Shown one piece after another: positions 55,602 through 63,650 of a DNA stretch of 64,000 bases (its first letter is position 1; each line of letters begins with the position of its first letter). The DNA comes from an uncultured Clostridia bacterium (GTDB lineage: Bacteria; Bacillota; Clostridia; Christensenellales; UBA1242). Both the position numbers and the translations under genes were made by a program. The stretch is from positions 107,260-171,259 of the forward strand of contig CALWKE010000003.1 in NCBI GenBank assembly GCA_944381185.1, in the 5' to 3' direction. Below the pieces are notes generated by a model. The model was not told the DNA's origin. It made no database searches and was given only the letters and a program-made list of their open reading frames with translations.

Positions 55602-56255
55602 ATGATTTGGTGGCAAGTTTTGCTGGTTGTTATAATTTCATATTTTTGTGGAAATATTTCATTTGCCCGAATAATCTCTATGTCAAAAAAAGATGACATA
55701 ACCAAAATGGGGAGTGGAAATCCGGGTTCAACAAACATTCTGCGAAATTATGGCTTTAAATATGGTGTATTAAACCTTGTTTTAGATATGCTTAAAGCAT
55801 TAATTCCATGTCTTGTTGCTTACTATGTTTTTGGAAGAGATTATGTTATGCTTTATATTGCAGGGCTTTCAAGCATGCTCGGTCATATTTATCCTGTTGT
55901 TTATGGGTTTAAAGGTGGCAAGGGAATAGCCACAATGATGGGTATGTTTTTAGCAGCAAACCCAATTGCAACGCTTATTGTTTTGGTTATTGGATTTGTT
56001 GTTTGGGCAATATTTGAATATGGTTCGGTTGTAAGTTTTTTGTGCATAACATCGCTAACAGTTATTGAGGGCATTCGTGCAAGAATGAATTTAGATTTAA
56101 CTGACCGCAAAATTGTTTGTTTAATATTGTTTGCTATCTTTTTGTTTACATGGTATGCCCATAGAAAAAATATTGAAAGATTGCTTTTAGGAAAAGAAAG
56201 TAAAGCGAGTTTGATAAAAAAGACAAAAAAGAAATTAAAATCAAAATCAATGTAG
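55602..56255 (+). CDS. plsY: Acyl-phosphate:glycerol-3-phosphate acyltransferase
   Basis: A 217-residue membrane protein of the PlsY family, the first acyl transfer step in phospholipid synthesis. Conserved motifs are MGSGNPGSTN, GHIYPVVYGFKGGKG and a C-terminal AHRKNIERLL. The der-plsY order is common in clostridia and is often followed by gpsA, which supplies the substrate; gpsA is absent here. Confidence 0.95.
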   Translation: MIWWQVLLVVIISYFCGNISFARIISMSKKDDITKMGSGNPGSTNILRNYGFKYGVLNLVLDMLKALIPCLVAYYVFGRDYVMLYIAGLSSMLGHIYPVVYGFKGGKGIATMMGMFLAANPIATLIVLVIGFVVWAIFEYGSVVSFLCITSLTVIEGIRARMNLDLTDRKIVCLILFAIFLFTWYAHRKNIERLLLGKESKASLIKKTKKKLKSKSM

Positions 56256-56264
56256 GTGAAATTT

Positions 56265-56810
56265 ATGGTGAAAACTTCAAAAGTATTTTTAAATATTGCA
56301 GCAGTATTTTGTTTTATTTATGGTGCAGTTTATATTTTTTCTTTAATATTTATTCCAATTGGAATATATTGTTTTTTGGCTGCAAAACGCTTTGTTTATA
56401 AGGCAGATCACATAAATGATTATTATTCACTTGATAAAAAGATTTTTAGAAACTATGTTATCTTTGCAAGTATTGCTTGTTTTCCATTTGGGCTATTATC
56501 AATAATACCTTATGTAATTTTAACGGGCAATAATATAAAGGTGAAAACAACTGAAGTTAAGGATAGCCAAACTATTGGTGAAAGTGAAAATAAAGATAAT
56601 TTGAACAATATAAAAGTTGAAGATGTCAAAGGGCAAGATAATGAAACAAGTGAAACCGTAACAGAAGTTAAAGTTGAAAATCCTGAAACGGAAGAAGAAA
56701 AGCAAGAAAAATTTAAAAAGTTGCAAAATTTTAAAGAAAAGGGTTTGATTACTGATGACGAACTTGAAATGGCTAGGGAGCAACTTTTCGGCAAAAAAGA
56801 AGATAAGTAG
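56265..56810 (+). CDS. Two-segment membrane protein with C-terminal SHOCT-like domain
   Basis: A 181-residue protein with membrane segments at about 8-40 and 64-89, an acidic linker, and a C-terminal SHOCT-like motif (LQNFKEKGLITDDELEMAREQLF). SHOCT domains are short oligomerisation modules; the specific role is unknown. ATG 56265 has AGGTGA at 56254, preferred over GTG 56256. It occupies the position where gpsA is expected between plsY and spoIVA. Confidence 0.78.
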   Translation: MVKTSKVFLNIAAVFCFIYGAVYIFSLIFIPIGIYCFLAAKRFVYKADHINDYYSLDKKIFRNYVIFASIACFPFGLLSIIPYVILTGNNIKVKTTEVKDSQTIGESENKDNLNNIKVEDVKGQDNETSETVTEVKVENPETEEEKQEKFKKLQNFKEKGLITDDELEMAREQLFGKKEDK

Positions 56811-56827
56811 CAATCAATAATAAATTT

Positions 56828-56854
56828 AAAAGGCAGAAATTTATCTGCTTTTTT
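56828..56854 (+). terminator. Terminator before spoIVA
   Basis: AAAGGCAGA pairs with TCTGCTTTT (one G-U pair) around a 6-nt loop, then T. spoIVA is therefore transcribed separately. Confidence 0.85.
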
Positions 56855-56865
56855 ATTTTGTTTTT

Positions 56866-56894
56866 TCATAAACCAAACGCACCAGTCATATATA
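56866..56894 (+). promoter_or_regulatory. Possible sigma-E promoter of spoIVA
   Basis: TCATAAA near 56866 and CATATATA at 56887-56894 are about 14 bp apart, a partial match to the sigma-E pattern (ATA-type -35, CATACAnT -10). spoIVA is a sigma-E gene in B. subtilis. The match is weak and rests partly on that knowledge. Confidence 0.35.
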
Positions 56895-56922
56895 TTTTGT
56901 AGAAACACAAAATGGAGGGTTT

Positions 56923-58401
56923 ATGGAAAACTTTGAAATATACAATGATATTGCAAAGCGAACAGATGGTGATATTTATGTTGGCGTCGTTGGACCAGTT
57001 AGAACGGGCAAGTCAACATTTATTTCAAGATTCATGCAATCATCAATTTTAGATAATATATCAAATGAGTATGAAAAAGAGCGAACCATTGATGAAATGC
57101 CACAATCAGGTGCAGGCAAAACAGTTATGACAATGCAACCAAAATTTGTTCCAAGTGAGGCAGTTACAGTTAATTTTTCAAAAGATGTTTCAGCAAGAGT
57201 TCGTCTTGTTGATTGTGTTGGTTATGCCGTTCAAGGTGCAAGTGGATTTGAAGATGAAGGTGAACCACGAATGGTTAAAACCCCTTGGAGTGATAAAGAT
57301 ATGCCATTTGAAGAAGCGGCAGAAATTGGAACACGAAAGGTTATTGCAGAACATTCAACAATTGCAGTGCTTGTTACAACTGACGGAACAATAACTGGCA
57401 TTGCTCGTGAAAATTATGTTAAGGCAGAAGAGAGAGTTGTTCAAGAATTAAAAGAAAATAAAAAGCCATTTGTAATAATTTTAAATTCAAGAGTTCCAGA
57501 AAGTGAAGCAGTAAAAAATTTAGCAAATGAAATGAATGCAAAATATGAAGTTCCGGTTCTTCCACTTGATATATCAAAGATGGGTGGGGAAGAAATTACA
57601 AATGTAATAAAAACAATTTTAATGGAATTTCCAATTAAGCAAATTAATTTCACAATGCCAAAGTGGGTTTTAGCACTGCCTTATGAAAATGAATTTATTC
57701 AAAAAATTATTACAAACATAAAAGAAAACACTCAAAATATTTCAAAGATGAGTGACTATGAAAAAACGCTCAAAATGTTTGAAGGTGATGAAGACTTTAA
57801 AGGGGTTGAAGCATCAAAATTAAATCTTTCAAACGGAGAGATTGAATTAAAGATTGTTGTAGATGATTCACTTTACTATAAAACATTAAGTGCTGAATGT
57901 GGAACTGAAATTAAAGATGATTACTATTTGATGAAATATATTAAGGAATTAGTTCTTGCAAAAAAAGAGTATGATAAACTTAAAAATGCACTTGATATGG
58001 TTAAAGAAACAGGGTATGGTGTTGTTTATCCTGAAACAAGCGATTTGATTTTAGATGAACCAGAGATTATTAATAAAGGTGGAAGCTCAAGTTTAAAACT
58101 AAAGGCAACCGCACCAAGTTTGCATATTATGAGAGTTGATGTTGGTGCAGAAATTTGCCCAGCAGTTGGCAGTGCCGAACAAAGTGGTTCACTTGTAAGT
58201 TATATGCTTAAAGAATTTGAAGATAACAAAGCTGAAATTTGGAATAAAAATATGTTTGGAAAGCCAATGAATGAACTTGTTAAAGATTCAATTGATGCAA
58301 AAATTGCAGGACTTCCTGAAGAAGTTCAAGTTAAAATGCGTAAAACTTTAACAAAAATTGTTAATGAACGAAAGGGTGGAGTGATTTGTATTTTATTGTA
58401 A
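56923..58401 (+). CDS. spoIVA: SpoIVA, spore coat morphogenetic ATPase
   Basis: A 492-residue TRAFAC-class ATPase that polymerises on the forespore surface as the base of the coat. Walker A is GPVRTGKS at 24-31; Lys30 matches the essential Walker lysine of the B. subtilis protein. The protein ends in the family-typical GGVICILL, which helps target the forespore membrane. GGAGGG precedes the ATG. Length and both ends match the family, so the gene looks intact. Confidence 0.97.
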   Translation: MENFEIYNDIAKRTDGDIYVGVVGPVRTGKSTFISRFMQSSILDNISNEYEKERTIDEMPQSGAGKTVMTMQPKFVPSEAVTVNFSKDVSARVRLVDCVGYAVQGASGFEDEGEPRMVKTPWSDKDMPFEEAAEIGTRKVIAEHSTIAVLVTTDGTITGIARENYVKAEERVVQELKENKKPFVIILNSRVPESEAVKNLANEMNAKYEVPVLPLDISKMGGEEITNVIKTILMEFPIKQINFTMPKWVLALPYENEFIQKIITNIKENTQNISKMSDYEKTLKMFEGDEDFKGVEASKLNLSNGEIELKIVVDDSLYYKTLSAECGTEIKDDYYLMKYIKELVLAKKEYDKLKNALDMVKETGYGVVYPETSDLILDEPEIINKGGSSSLKLKATAPSLHIMRVDVGAEICPAVGSAEQSGSLVSYMLKEFEDNKAEIWNKNMFGKPMNELVKDSIDAKIAGLPEEVQVKMRKTLTKIVNERKGGVICILL

Positions 58402-58416
58402 AAATTTAATAAAATC

Positions 58417-58447
58417 AAAAAAAAAGATAGAGTTTTCTATCTTTTTT
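58417..58447. terminator. Bidirectional terminator between spoIVA and the GH18-like gene
   Basis: GATAGA (58426-58431) pairs with TCTATC (58436-58441), with A and T runs on either side. Confidence 0.85.
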
Positions 58448-58468
58448 GATATTTTTTGCGTTTTTTAT

Positions 58469-59602
58469 TTAAGTTGCGTCGTCATCGTATTTATGCAAAA
58501 CATTTGAGTAGTTGAATTTTGTTGTTATTGCTTGGTTTGAAATTAGCATTGCATCACGCCCCATAGACCACATTGAAACCATGCCATAATTATGATTAAT
58601 TGCATCTTCAACAACAGTGTTTGCCATTGAAAGAGTAAACACAGGGTAAAGATTGCTTTCATAGCCTATTGAAAATGTGGCGCCAGTTTTAAGATATGCT
58701 TGGTCGTCGGTGAGTTCATAGCCGTGGTTGGCATAAATTTTCTTCATTTGTCTAATTGAGTTGGTTATTGCTCGAACAGAAGCGGTTCCGTAATCTTCAT
58801 TGACCCAAACACCTGTTCCATAGCACATTGTCATTGAGTTAATAAGATGAACATCAACACCAGCATCAAGATACGCATTTATAATGTTGATTTGTTTTTG
58901 TTCCCAGCCATGTGGCATTATTGGAATGGTAAGGGTTATTTCAACGCCTGTTTTTGTTTGAACATTTTTGATTGCTTTTGCATTAATTATATTTTGATTT
59001 TGGTCTTGATTTGATTCTTCAATATCAAGGTCCATTCTTTTTAGTTTATAAGTTTTAATGATATCAAGATAGAATTTTTCTAGAGCCGATTGGTTTTGAG
59101 TTACAACCCATGGTGCATCTCCAACTTGTCCACCAATTGAAATTGCGAAATCGCCACCTTTTGCTCGAAGACTTTCAAGTGATTCAACAATACCATTATA
59201 TTGTGCATTGCTGGGTGCCATTTCACTTAACTGATAATATCCGCCCCAGCCCCAACGGATTGTTCCGTCTGATTCAAGTGGCTTATTTGTATCAGGTTGA
59301 ATGAAACCCAAGTTAAAATATGCAAAGCCTGAATCATCATAAAGTTTGCCAAGATTTGGTGCACCATTGATGCTATATTCACTTGCAGGGGCAACCCAAC
59401 CAGACATATCAATATAAGGGGCGGATAATCTTGCTGGCCAACCGCTTTTTGACCTGTTTGAAGGGCTTGCAATAATTTGATGTGTAACTGTTGGTAAAAT
59501 AATAATCAAAATTATAGATAAAACCAAAAGCAGTGACATTATTGAAAAAATTGGTATATATCTTCGTTTAAAGGGTGAAAGTGACTTATAATAATTTATC
59601 AT
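58469..59602 (-). CDS. Membrane-anchored GH18 chitinase-like protein
   Basis: A 377-residue protein. A basic start and one membrane segment at about 16-39 anchor it, and the rest is outside. The GH18 active-site signature DxDxE is intact (Asp191-Leu-Asp193-Ile-Glu195, in KRMDLDIEES), and YIDMSGW near the start resembles ChiC/ChiD-type chitinases. The substrate could be chitin-like polymer, cell-wall or spore glycan, or N-glycan. ATG 59602 has GAGG five to six bases upstream, preferred over 59641. Being convergent with spoIVA does not by itself prove a spore role. Confidence 0.82.
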   Translation of the reverse strand: MINYYKSLSPFKRRYIPIFSIMSLLLVLSIILIIILPTVTHQIIASPSNRSKSGWPARLSAPYIDMSGWVAPASEYSINGAPNLGKLYDDSGFAYFNLGFIQPDTNKPLESDGTIRWGWGGYYQLSEMAPSNAQYNGIVESLESLRAKGGDFAISIGGQVGDAPWVVTQNQSALEKFYLDIIKTYKLKRMDLDIEESNQDQNQNIINAKAIKNVQTKTGVEITLTIPIMPHGWEQKQINIINAYLDAGVDVHLINSMTMCYGTGVWVNEDYGTASVRAITNSIRQMKKIYANHGYELTDDQAYLKTGATFSIGYESNLYPVFTLSMANTVVEDAINHNYGMVSMWSMGRDAMLISNQAITTKFNYSNVLHKYDDDAT

Positions 59603-59696
59603 AATAACCTCGTATAATTTTAGTGTGATTTTTTCTTTCAAAATTATACAAAATATTTTGATTAGAATTATTTTTAGTTCTTGTAATGTTATAAGT

Positions 59697-59725
59697 TTGA
59701 CAATTAAACTTGCAAAAAGTAAAAT
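59697..59725 (+). promoter_or_regulatory. Vegetative promoter of the phosphatase/amidohydrolase-like pair
   Basis: TTGACA at 59697-59702 and TAAAAT at 59720-59725 are 17 bp apart, 20 bp upstream of the ATG at 59746. Confidence 0.85.
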
Positions 59726-59745
59726 TAATATTGAGGTTAAAAATT

Positions 59746-60267
59746 ATGATTTTAATGTATGTTAGACATGGCGATTCAAAGAATAACAAATTAACAAAAC
59801 TTGGTAAACTTCAATGTAGGCTAGCGGTAAATCAAAAAGAAAGTATTAGTTTTAACAAAATATATTCATCTCCAGCAGGTAGGTGTGTTCAGACTGCAAG
59901 ATATTTTCAAAAGAAGTTTAAACTTCAAGTTGAAATCTGTGAAAATTTTAGAGAAAGAGAATTGCTACCAAATAAACTTCCAACAAATGAAAAAGAACAA
60001 GAGTGGTATGATAACTATCTTAATCCAAATTATTCATCAAAAAATCCGGAAGGTTGCAAAGAATACTTAACTCGTTCATTTGTTGAGTTTAGAAGAATAA
60101 TAAATGAATGCATTGATAAAAATCAAAATGCTATAATTGTTGCCCATAGCGGAACACTCTATGCACTTTCTGCGTTCATTAATGGCATAGAGCGAAATAA
60201 AAATATAAAATGGATAAGGTCGGGTAATTGTAGCAAAATTTATTATGAGATAAACGAAAAGGTATAG
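59746..60267 (+). CDS. Histidine phosphatase superfamily protein
   Basis: A 173-residue protein of the phosphoglycerate-mutase-like group. The catalytic RHG motif is in MYVRHGDS near the start, SSPAGRCVQTA follows, and VAHSGTLYAL provides the second histidine. The size suggests a small phosphatase rather than a glycolytic mutase; the substrate is unknown. ATG 59746 has GAGG about nine bases upstream, preferred over TTG 59710. The next gene starts two bases after its stop. Confidence 0.9.
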   Translation: MILMYVRHGDSKNNKLTKLGKLQCRLAVNQKESISFNKIYSSPAGRCVQTARYFQKKFKLQVEICENFRERELLPNKLPTNEKEQEWYDNYLNPNYSSKNPEGCKEYLTRSFVEFRRIINECIDKNQNAIIVAHSGTLYALSAFINGIERNKNIKWIRSGNCSKIYYEINEKV

Positions 60268-60268
60268 A

Positions 60269-61555
60269 ATGCAACAAATTTTTTATAATGCAAATGTTTT
60301 AACAATTAACAGTGCTTTTGAATCGGCGGAAGCAATTTTGACTAATGATGAAACTATTGTTTTTGTGGGGTCAAATGAAGAAGTTTTAAAAATGAAAACA
60401 AATGAAACAACACTTGTTGACCTTAAAGGAAAAACAATAATTCCATCACTTTTTTGCACTGAAATAAAAATTTATGAAACCATTGAACAGAGATTAAAAA
60501 ACGCAAATTTGGTCAATTTTATTGAAAATTATGATAAAAATGACGAAAATTATGAAAAATTTGATAATTTTGAAGTTTATAAAAATGAATTTTTAAACAT
60601 TCAAGATGAACTTATTAAAATGGGAATAACAACTGTTCAAGAATTAGGAATTAATCAAATTCAGTTTGCTTTTTGGAAAAAACTCTCTGAAACAAATTTA
60701 ATTAAAATTGATATTATTGGTTATGTTGATTTGCTTCAAGCAAAAGATGTTATGGATAATAATTGCAGGTCATACAGAAAATATAAAAATCATTTCAGGC
60801 TTGGTGGTTATTATTTGGCACTTGATGGAAAATTATTGGCAAAAAAGGCTTGGCTTAAAAAGCCATATAAATTTGAGCATAGATACGTTGGATATTCATC
60901 AGTTTTAAGTGAACAATTTGAATTGCTTGTTAAAACCGCACTTGAAGAAAAACATCAATTAATAGTTGAAGCAAATGGTGATAGGGCTATTGAACAATAC
61001 ATTGAAATTGTTAAAAGTGTGTTTGAAAAAAATAAAGATGAAGATAAATTTAAGCCTGTGATATTTAACTCAAACTTGGTTACAAGAAAACATTTAAAAG
61101 AGTTGTCAAAACTTGGCGTGTCTATTAATTTTGACATAACGCCACTAATAAGTCAAAGTGTAAATTTAAAAAAAACCATTGGGCTATTAAGATTTAAAAA
61201 ACTTGTTCAAACAAAACTGGTTAAAAAATATAATATTGATATGCTTTTTCATTTTAATTATGAAAATATTAAAAACTTTTTTAATGTGATTAAATTTTTA
61301 ATAGAAAGAATTTCAAACGATAACATTTTTGTTGGAAAATCTCAAAAAATTGATATAGTTCACGCATTGAATTATTTGATAAATAATTCAGCAGAATATT
61401 GTTTTGAAGGAACAAAAAAAGGTAGTTTAGAGTCGGGCAAGTTATGCAATTTTATAGTTTTGTCTAATAATATTTTAGATGCCAAAATAAACTTAACAGA
61501 TACCGAAATTGAAAAGGTTTACCAAAATTCAAAATTAATTTATGAAAAAAAATAG
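60269..61555 (+). CDS. Amidohydrolase (YtcJ-like) pseudoenzyme
   Basis: A 428-residue protein that follows the YtcJ/amidohydrolase-3 pattern: LVDLKGKTIIP, then LALDGKLLAKKAWL, NGDRAIEQ, and the C-terminal GSLESGKLCNFIVLSNNIL. All expected metal ligands are replaced. The HxH after the GKT motif reads Glu65-Ile-Lys67, the His before GDRA is Glu234, and the His of the EHAQ-type motif is Asn267. A hydrolase activity of the usual kind is therefore unlikely. It forms a two-gene unit with the histidine phosphatase. The frame is intact and well spaced, so it appears to be maintained as a binding or structural protein, not decayed. Confidence 0.75.
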   Translation: MQQIFYNANVLTINSAFESAEAILTNDETIVFVGSNEEVLKMKTNETTLVDLKGKTIIPSLFCTEIKIYETIEQRLKNANLVNFIENYDKNDENYEKFDNFEVYKNEFLNIQDELIKMGITTVQELGINQIQFAFWKKLSETNLIKIDIIGYVDLLQAKDVMDNNCRSYRKYKNHFRLGGYYLALDGKLLAKKAWLKKPYKFEHRYVGYSSVLSEQFELLVKTALEEKHQLIVEANGDRAIEQYIEIVKSVFEKNKDEDKFKPVIFNSNLVTRKHLKELSKLGVSINFDITPLISQSVNLKKTIGLLRFKKLVQTKLVKKYNIDMLFHFNYENIKNFFNVIKFLIERISNDNIFVGKSQKIDIVHALNYLINNSAEYCFEGTKKGSLESGKLCNFIVLSNNILDAKINLTDTEIEKVYQNSKLIYEKK

Positions 61556-61579
61556 AACTTATGTTAAGTTCTATTTTTT
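61547..61579. terminator. Bidirectional terminator
   Basis: AAAAAATAGAACTTA and its perfect 15-nt complement (61565-61579) around a 3-nt loop. It serves the amidohydrolase-like gene (+) and the lipoprotein (-). Confidence 0.9.
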
Positions 61580-62447
61580 AATATTCATCGGTAACTGTTA
61601 AATTATTAAAAAGATTAATATTGATATTATCAATTAGTGAATTCTTACCTGAAATATCATTATATGAAAAATTAGATACTTTCTCATGTTTGTTAATAGA
61701 TTGTTTATTTGTGTCAACTAATTTGTAGTTATTATTTTCATCATAAATAATTAAACTTGTGTAAAGATAAGTTGCTTCAAGTGGCAGTTCATAATTAAAT
61801 TCAATGTCAATAAAATTATTTGTTTCAAAATTAGAATTCAATTTTGTTTCAATATTGGTTATTAAATTTGAATTTGAGTATGTGTTATCATTTGAGTTGA
61901 AGTAAGAATAGAACAAAAAGTCATCTTTGCTAATAAGTTTGTTATTTTTAGTTTCATAGATAGAAGAAAGATAACTTGGGTCATTAATAAATTTTTCAGA
62001 ATTTTCGTTGAATTCAGAAATAAAATAAAGGGCAATGCCAACAATTTTAAATTTGTTAATAACGGGAGAAATATTATAATCACAGATAACAGAAAAAGTT
62101 GTGTTTAAAAGTGAATATGTGTCATAGAATTTTCCGTTAACATTAAAGCCAGAAATGTAAGTGCTGTTATCATAGTCAATAAAACCAGTAGAGTTGTTGG
62201 CTGAAACTTCATTTAATTTATTATAGACAAAAGAGAGATTAGACCCCTTTTTAATTAGCAGAGTATTATTAATAATAGCGTAATCAACATCAGTTAAGTC
62301 GGGTTTAATAAAGCTGTTAGATTTAATTTCAAAGTAGCCATTATTTTTATAAAAGTCAACAGAATTGGGGTCTACCTTAAAGTTTGAACACCCTGAAAAC
62401 AAAAACATAAAAACAGCTAAACTTATAATAGCCAACGACTTTTTCAT
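61578..62447 (-). CDS. Putative surface lipoprotein
   Basis: A 289-residue protein with a lipoprotein signal: a KK start, a hydrophobic run, and the lipobox FSGC with Cys20. The mature part is rich in Asn, Ser, Tyr and Asp and probably beta-structured; I recognise no domain. The start at 62447 gives a normal signal peptide; an upstream start at 62501 would bury it. Ribosome binding is weak (AAAGGA, 13 bases away). LspA at 21773 would process it. Confidence 0.8.
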   Translation of the reverse strand: MKKSLAIISLAVFMFLFSGCSNFKVDPNSVDFYKNNGYFEIKSNSFIKPDLTDVDYAIINNTLLIKKGSNLSFVYNKLNEVSANNSTGFIDYDNSTYISGFNVNGKFYDTYSLLNTTFSVICDYNISPVINKFKIVGIALYFISEFNENSEKFINDPSYLSSIYETKNNKLISKDDFLFYSYFNSNDNTYSNSNLITNIETKLNSNFETNNFIDIEFNYELPLEATYLYTSLIIYDENNNYKLVDTNKQSINKHEKVSNFSYNDISGKNSLIDNININLFNNLTVTDEY

Positions 62448-62515
62448 ATAAAAAACTTTATCCTTTGTAAAATAAAAATAGTGATGTAATGAACTTATCA
62501 AAACAACACCATTTA

Positions 62516-62544
62516 ATTATAAAAAATTAAAAAGTTTATATCAA
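62516..62544 (-). promoter_or_regulatory. Vegetative promoter of the lipoprotein gene
   Basis: On the minus strand, TTGATA (62544-62539) and TATAAT (62521-62516) are 17 bp apart. Confidence 0.75.
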
Positions 62545-62780
62545 ATAAAATTAATAAAATATCAAAATTTAAATAAAAGTAATAACAAAAGTGTTTACTA
62601 TAAATAAAATTTATAACCATACGATGCATTGAAGTATTGTATACAATAATTTAAAAAATGAAATAGTTATTAGAATTATTTTAGAAAATAATCTAAAATG
62701 AATAAGAGTTAAAAGAGAAAAATTAAAAAATAAAAGAACAACAAAATAATCTTTACCAAAATGGCAAAGATTATTTTTAT
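62545..62780. other. AT-rich intergenic stretch, nothing recognised
   Basis: This region between the lipoprotein promoter and the repeat array is very AT-rich. A short inverted pair (AATCTTTACC...ATGGCAAAGATT) near 62750-62772 could be a weak terminator. I see no gene, RNA or binding site I can support. Confidence 0.5.
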
Positions 62781-63230
62781 TTGGTGCGGAGAAGGGAATT
62801 GTAAGGAGCAAGGTTCTTGCGACGGAATAGCGAGCGTTTGTTTGCCGGCCTGCTTTTTACAGCGAGCGTCACGCGTTCAAACTGTTCCTTTCATTCGCTT
62901 ATTTCGAATTTGAGATACTTCTCAAATGAGTTGGTGCGGAGAAGGGAATTGTAAGGAGCAAGGTTCTTGCGACGGAATAGCGAGCGTTTGTTTGCCAGCC
63001 TGCTTTTTACAGCGAGCGTCACGCGTTCAAACAGTCCATTTCATTCGCTTATTTCGAATTTGAGATACTTCTCAAATGAGTTGGTGCGGAGAAGGGAATT
63101 GTAAGGAGCAAGGTTCTTGCGACGGAATAGCGAGCGTTTGTTTGCCGGCCTGCTTTTTACAGCGAGCGTCACGCGTTCAAACAGTCCCATTCATTCGCTA
63201 TATGCGAATTTGAGATACTTCTCAAATGAG
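62781..63230 (-). repeat. Three tandem 150-bp repeats abutting the tRNA-Leu 3' end
   Basis: Copies run 62781-62930, 62931-63080 and 63081-63230, each exactly 150 bp and nearly identical (a handful of substitutions). Each begins with TTGGTGCGGA, the same ten bases that begin the tRNA-Leu 3' end at 63231-63240, so each unit carries the complement of the tRNA 3' end (TCCGCACCA). The unit is far richer in GC than its surroundings, contains GCGAGCG twice, and ends in two small hairpins (ATTCG...CGAAT and ATTTGAGA...TCTCAAAT). It has no open frame of note. In tRNA orientation the array is directly downstream. Confidence 0.92.
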
Positions 63231-63231
63231 T

Positions 63232-63317
63232 TGGTGCGGATGACAGGACTTGAACCTGCATGAGATTTCTCTCACAAGGACCTGAACCTTGCGCGTCTGC
63301 CATTTCGCCACATCCGC
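63232..63317 (-). tRNA. tRNA-Leu(CAG)
   Basis: On the minus strand, the acceptor GCGGATG pairs with CATCCGC, followed by A73 and an encoded CCA. The anticodon stem-loop CAAGG-TTCAGGT-CCTTG gives CAG, there is a long variable arm (GAGAGAAATCTC), and the T-loop is GTTCAAGTC. The 86-nt length fits a class II tRNA. Its promoter is at 63347-63375. Confidence 0.97.
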
Positions 63318-63346
63318 ATATTATTTTATTTTTTTTAAACAATACT

Positions 63347-63375
63347 ATTATAATAACACTTTTTTATATTTGCAA
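63347..63375 (-). promoter_or_regulatory. Promoter of tRNA-Leu
   Basis: On the minus strand, TTGCAA (63375-63370) and TATAAT (63352-63347) are 17 bp apart, about 30 bp before the tRNA. Confidence 0.8.
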
Positions 63376-63427
63376 TTATTTCTTATTATTTTCTTACCAC
63401 AAATTTTAATCAAAATTGTAAAATTTA

Positions 63428-63456
63428 TTGACATATTTTGAAATTAGTGTTAGTAT
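63428..63456 (+). promoter_or_regulatory. Promoter of the plus-strand tRNA cluster
   Basis: TTGACA at 63428-63433 and TAGTAT at 63451-63456 are 17 bp apart, 20 bp before tRNA-Gly. It probably drives the whole cluster. Confidence 0.78.
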
Positions 63457-63459
63457 GGT

Positions 63460-63568
63460 ATAGTCGAATTTGATATGCGGGTGTAGCTCAATGGTAGAGC
63501 GTCAGCCTTCCAAGCTGGTTGCGTGAGTTCGATTCTCATCACCCGCTCCACTTTTCAAATTCGACTAT
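63460..63568 (+). repeat. 14-bp perfect inverted repeat flanking tRNA-Gly
   Basis: ATAGTCGAATTTGA at 63460-63473 is exactly complementary to 63555-63568. The two arms lie 3 bases before and 4 bases after the mature tRNA-Gly, so in the precursor they can pair and close a stem beneath the acceptor. Confidence 0.8.
63477..63550 (+). tRNA. tRNA-Gly(TCC)
   Basis: The acceptor GCGGGTG pairs with CACCCGC, then T73 and encoded CCA. The anticodon loop CTTCCAA gives TCC. The length is 74 nt. Confidence 0.97.
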
Positions 63569-63570
63569 TT

Positions 63571-63647
63571 GTGTCTTTAGCTCAGCTGGATAGAGCATCG
63601 CCCTTCTAAGGCGAGGGTCGGGGGTTCGAATCCCTCAAGACACACCA
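63571..63647 (+). tRNA. tRNA-Arg(TCT)
   Basis: The acceptor GTGTCTT pairs with AAGACAC, with encoded CCA. The anticodon stem-loop TCGCC-CTTCTAA-GGCGA gives TCT. The length is 77 nt. It reads AGA, a common codon in this AT-rich genome. Confidence 0.97.
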
Positions 63648-63650
63648 TAT

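Noticed and set aside
62781..63230. Tandem repeats considered as a CRISPR array
   Set aside because: The 150-bp units are directly adjacent with no unique spacers, are far too long for CRISPR repeats, and no cas genes are nearby.
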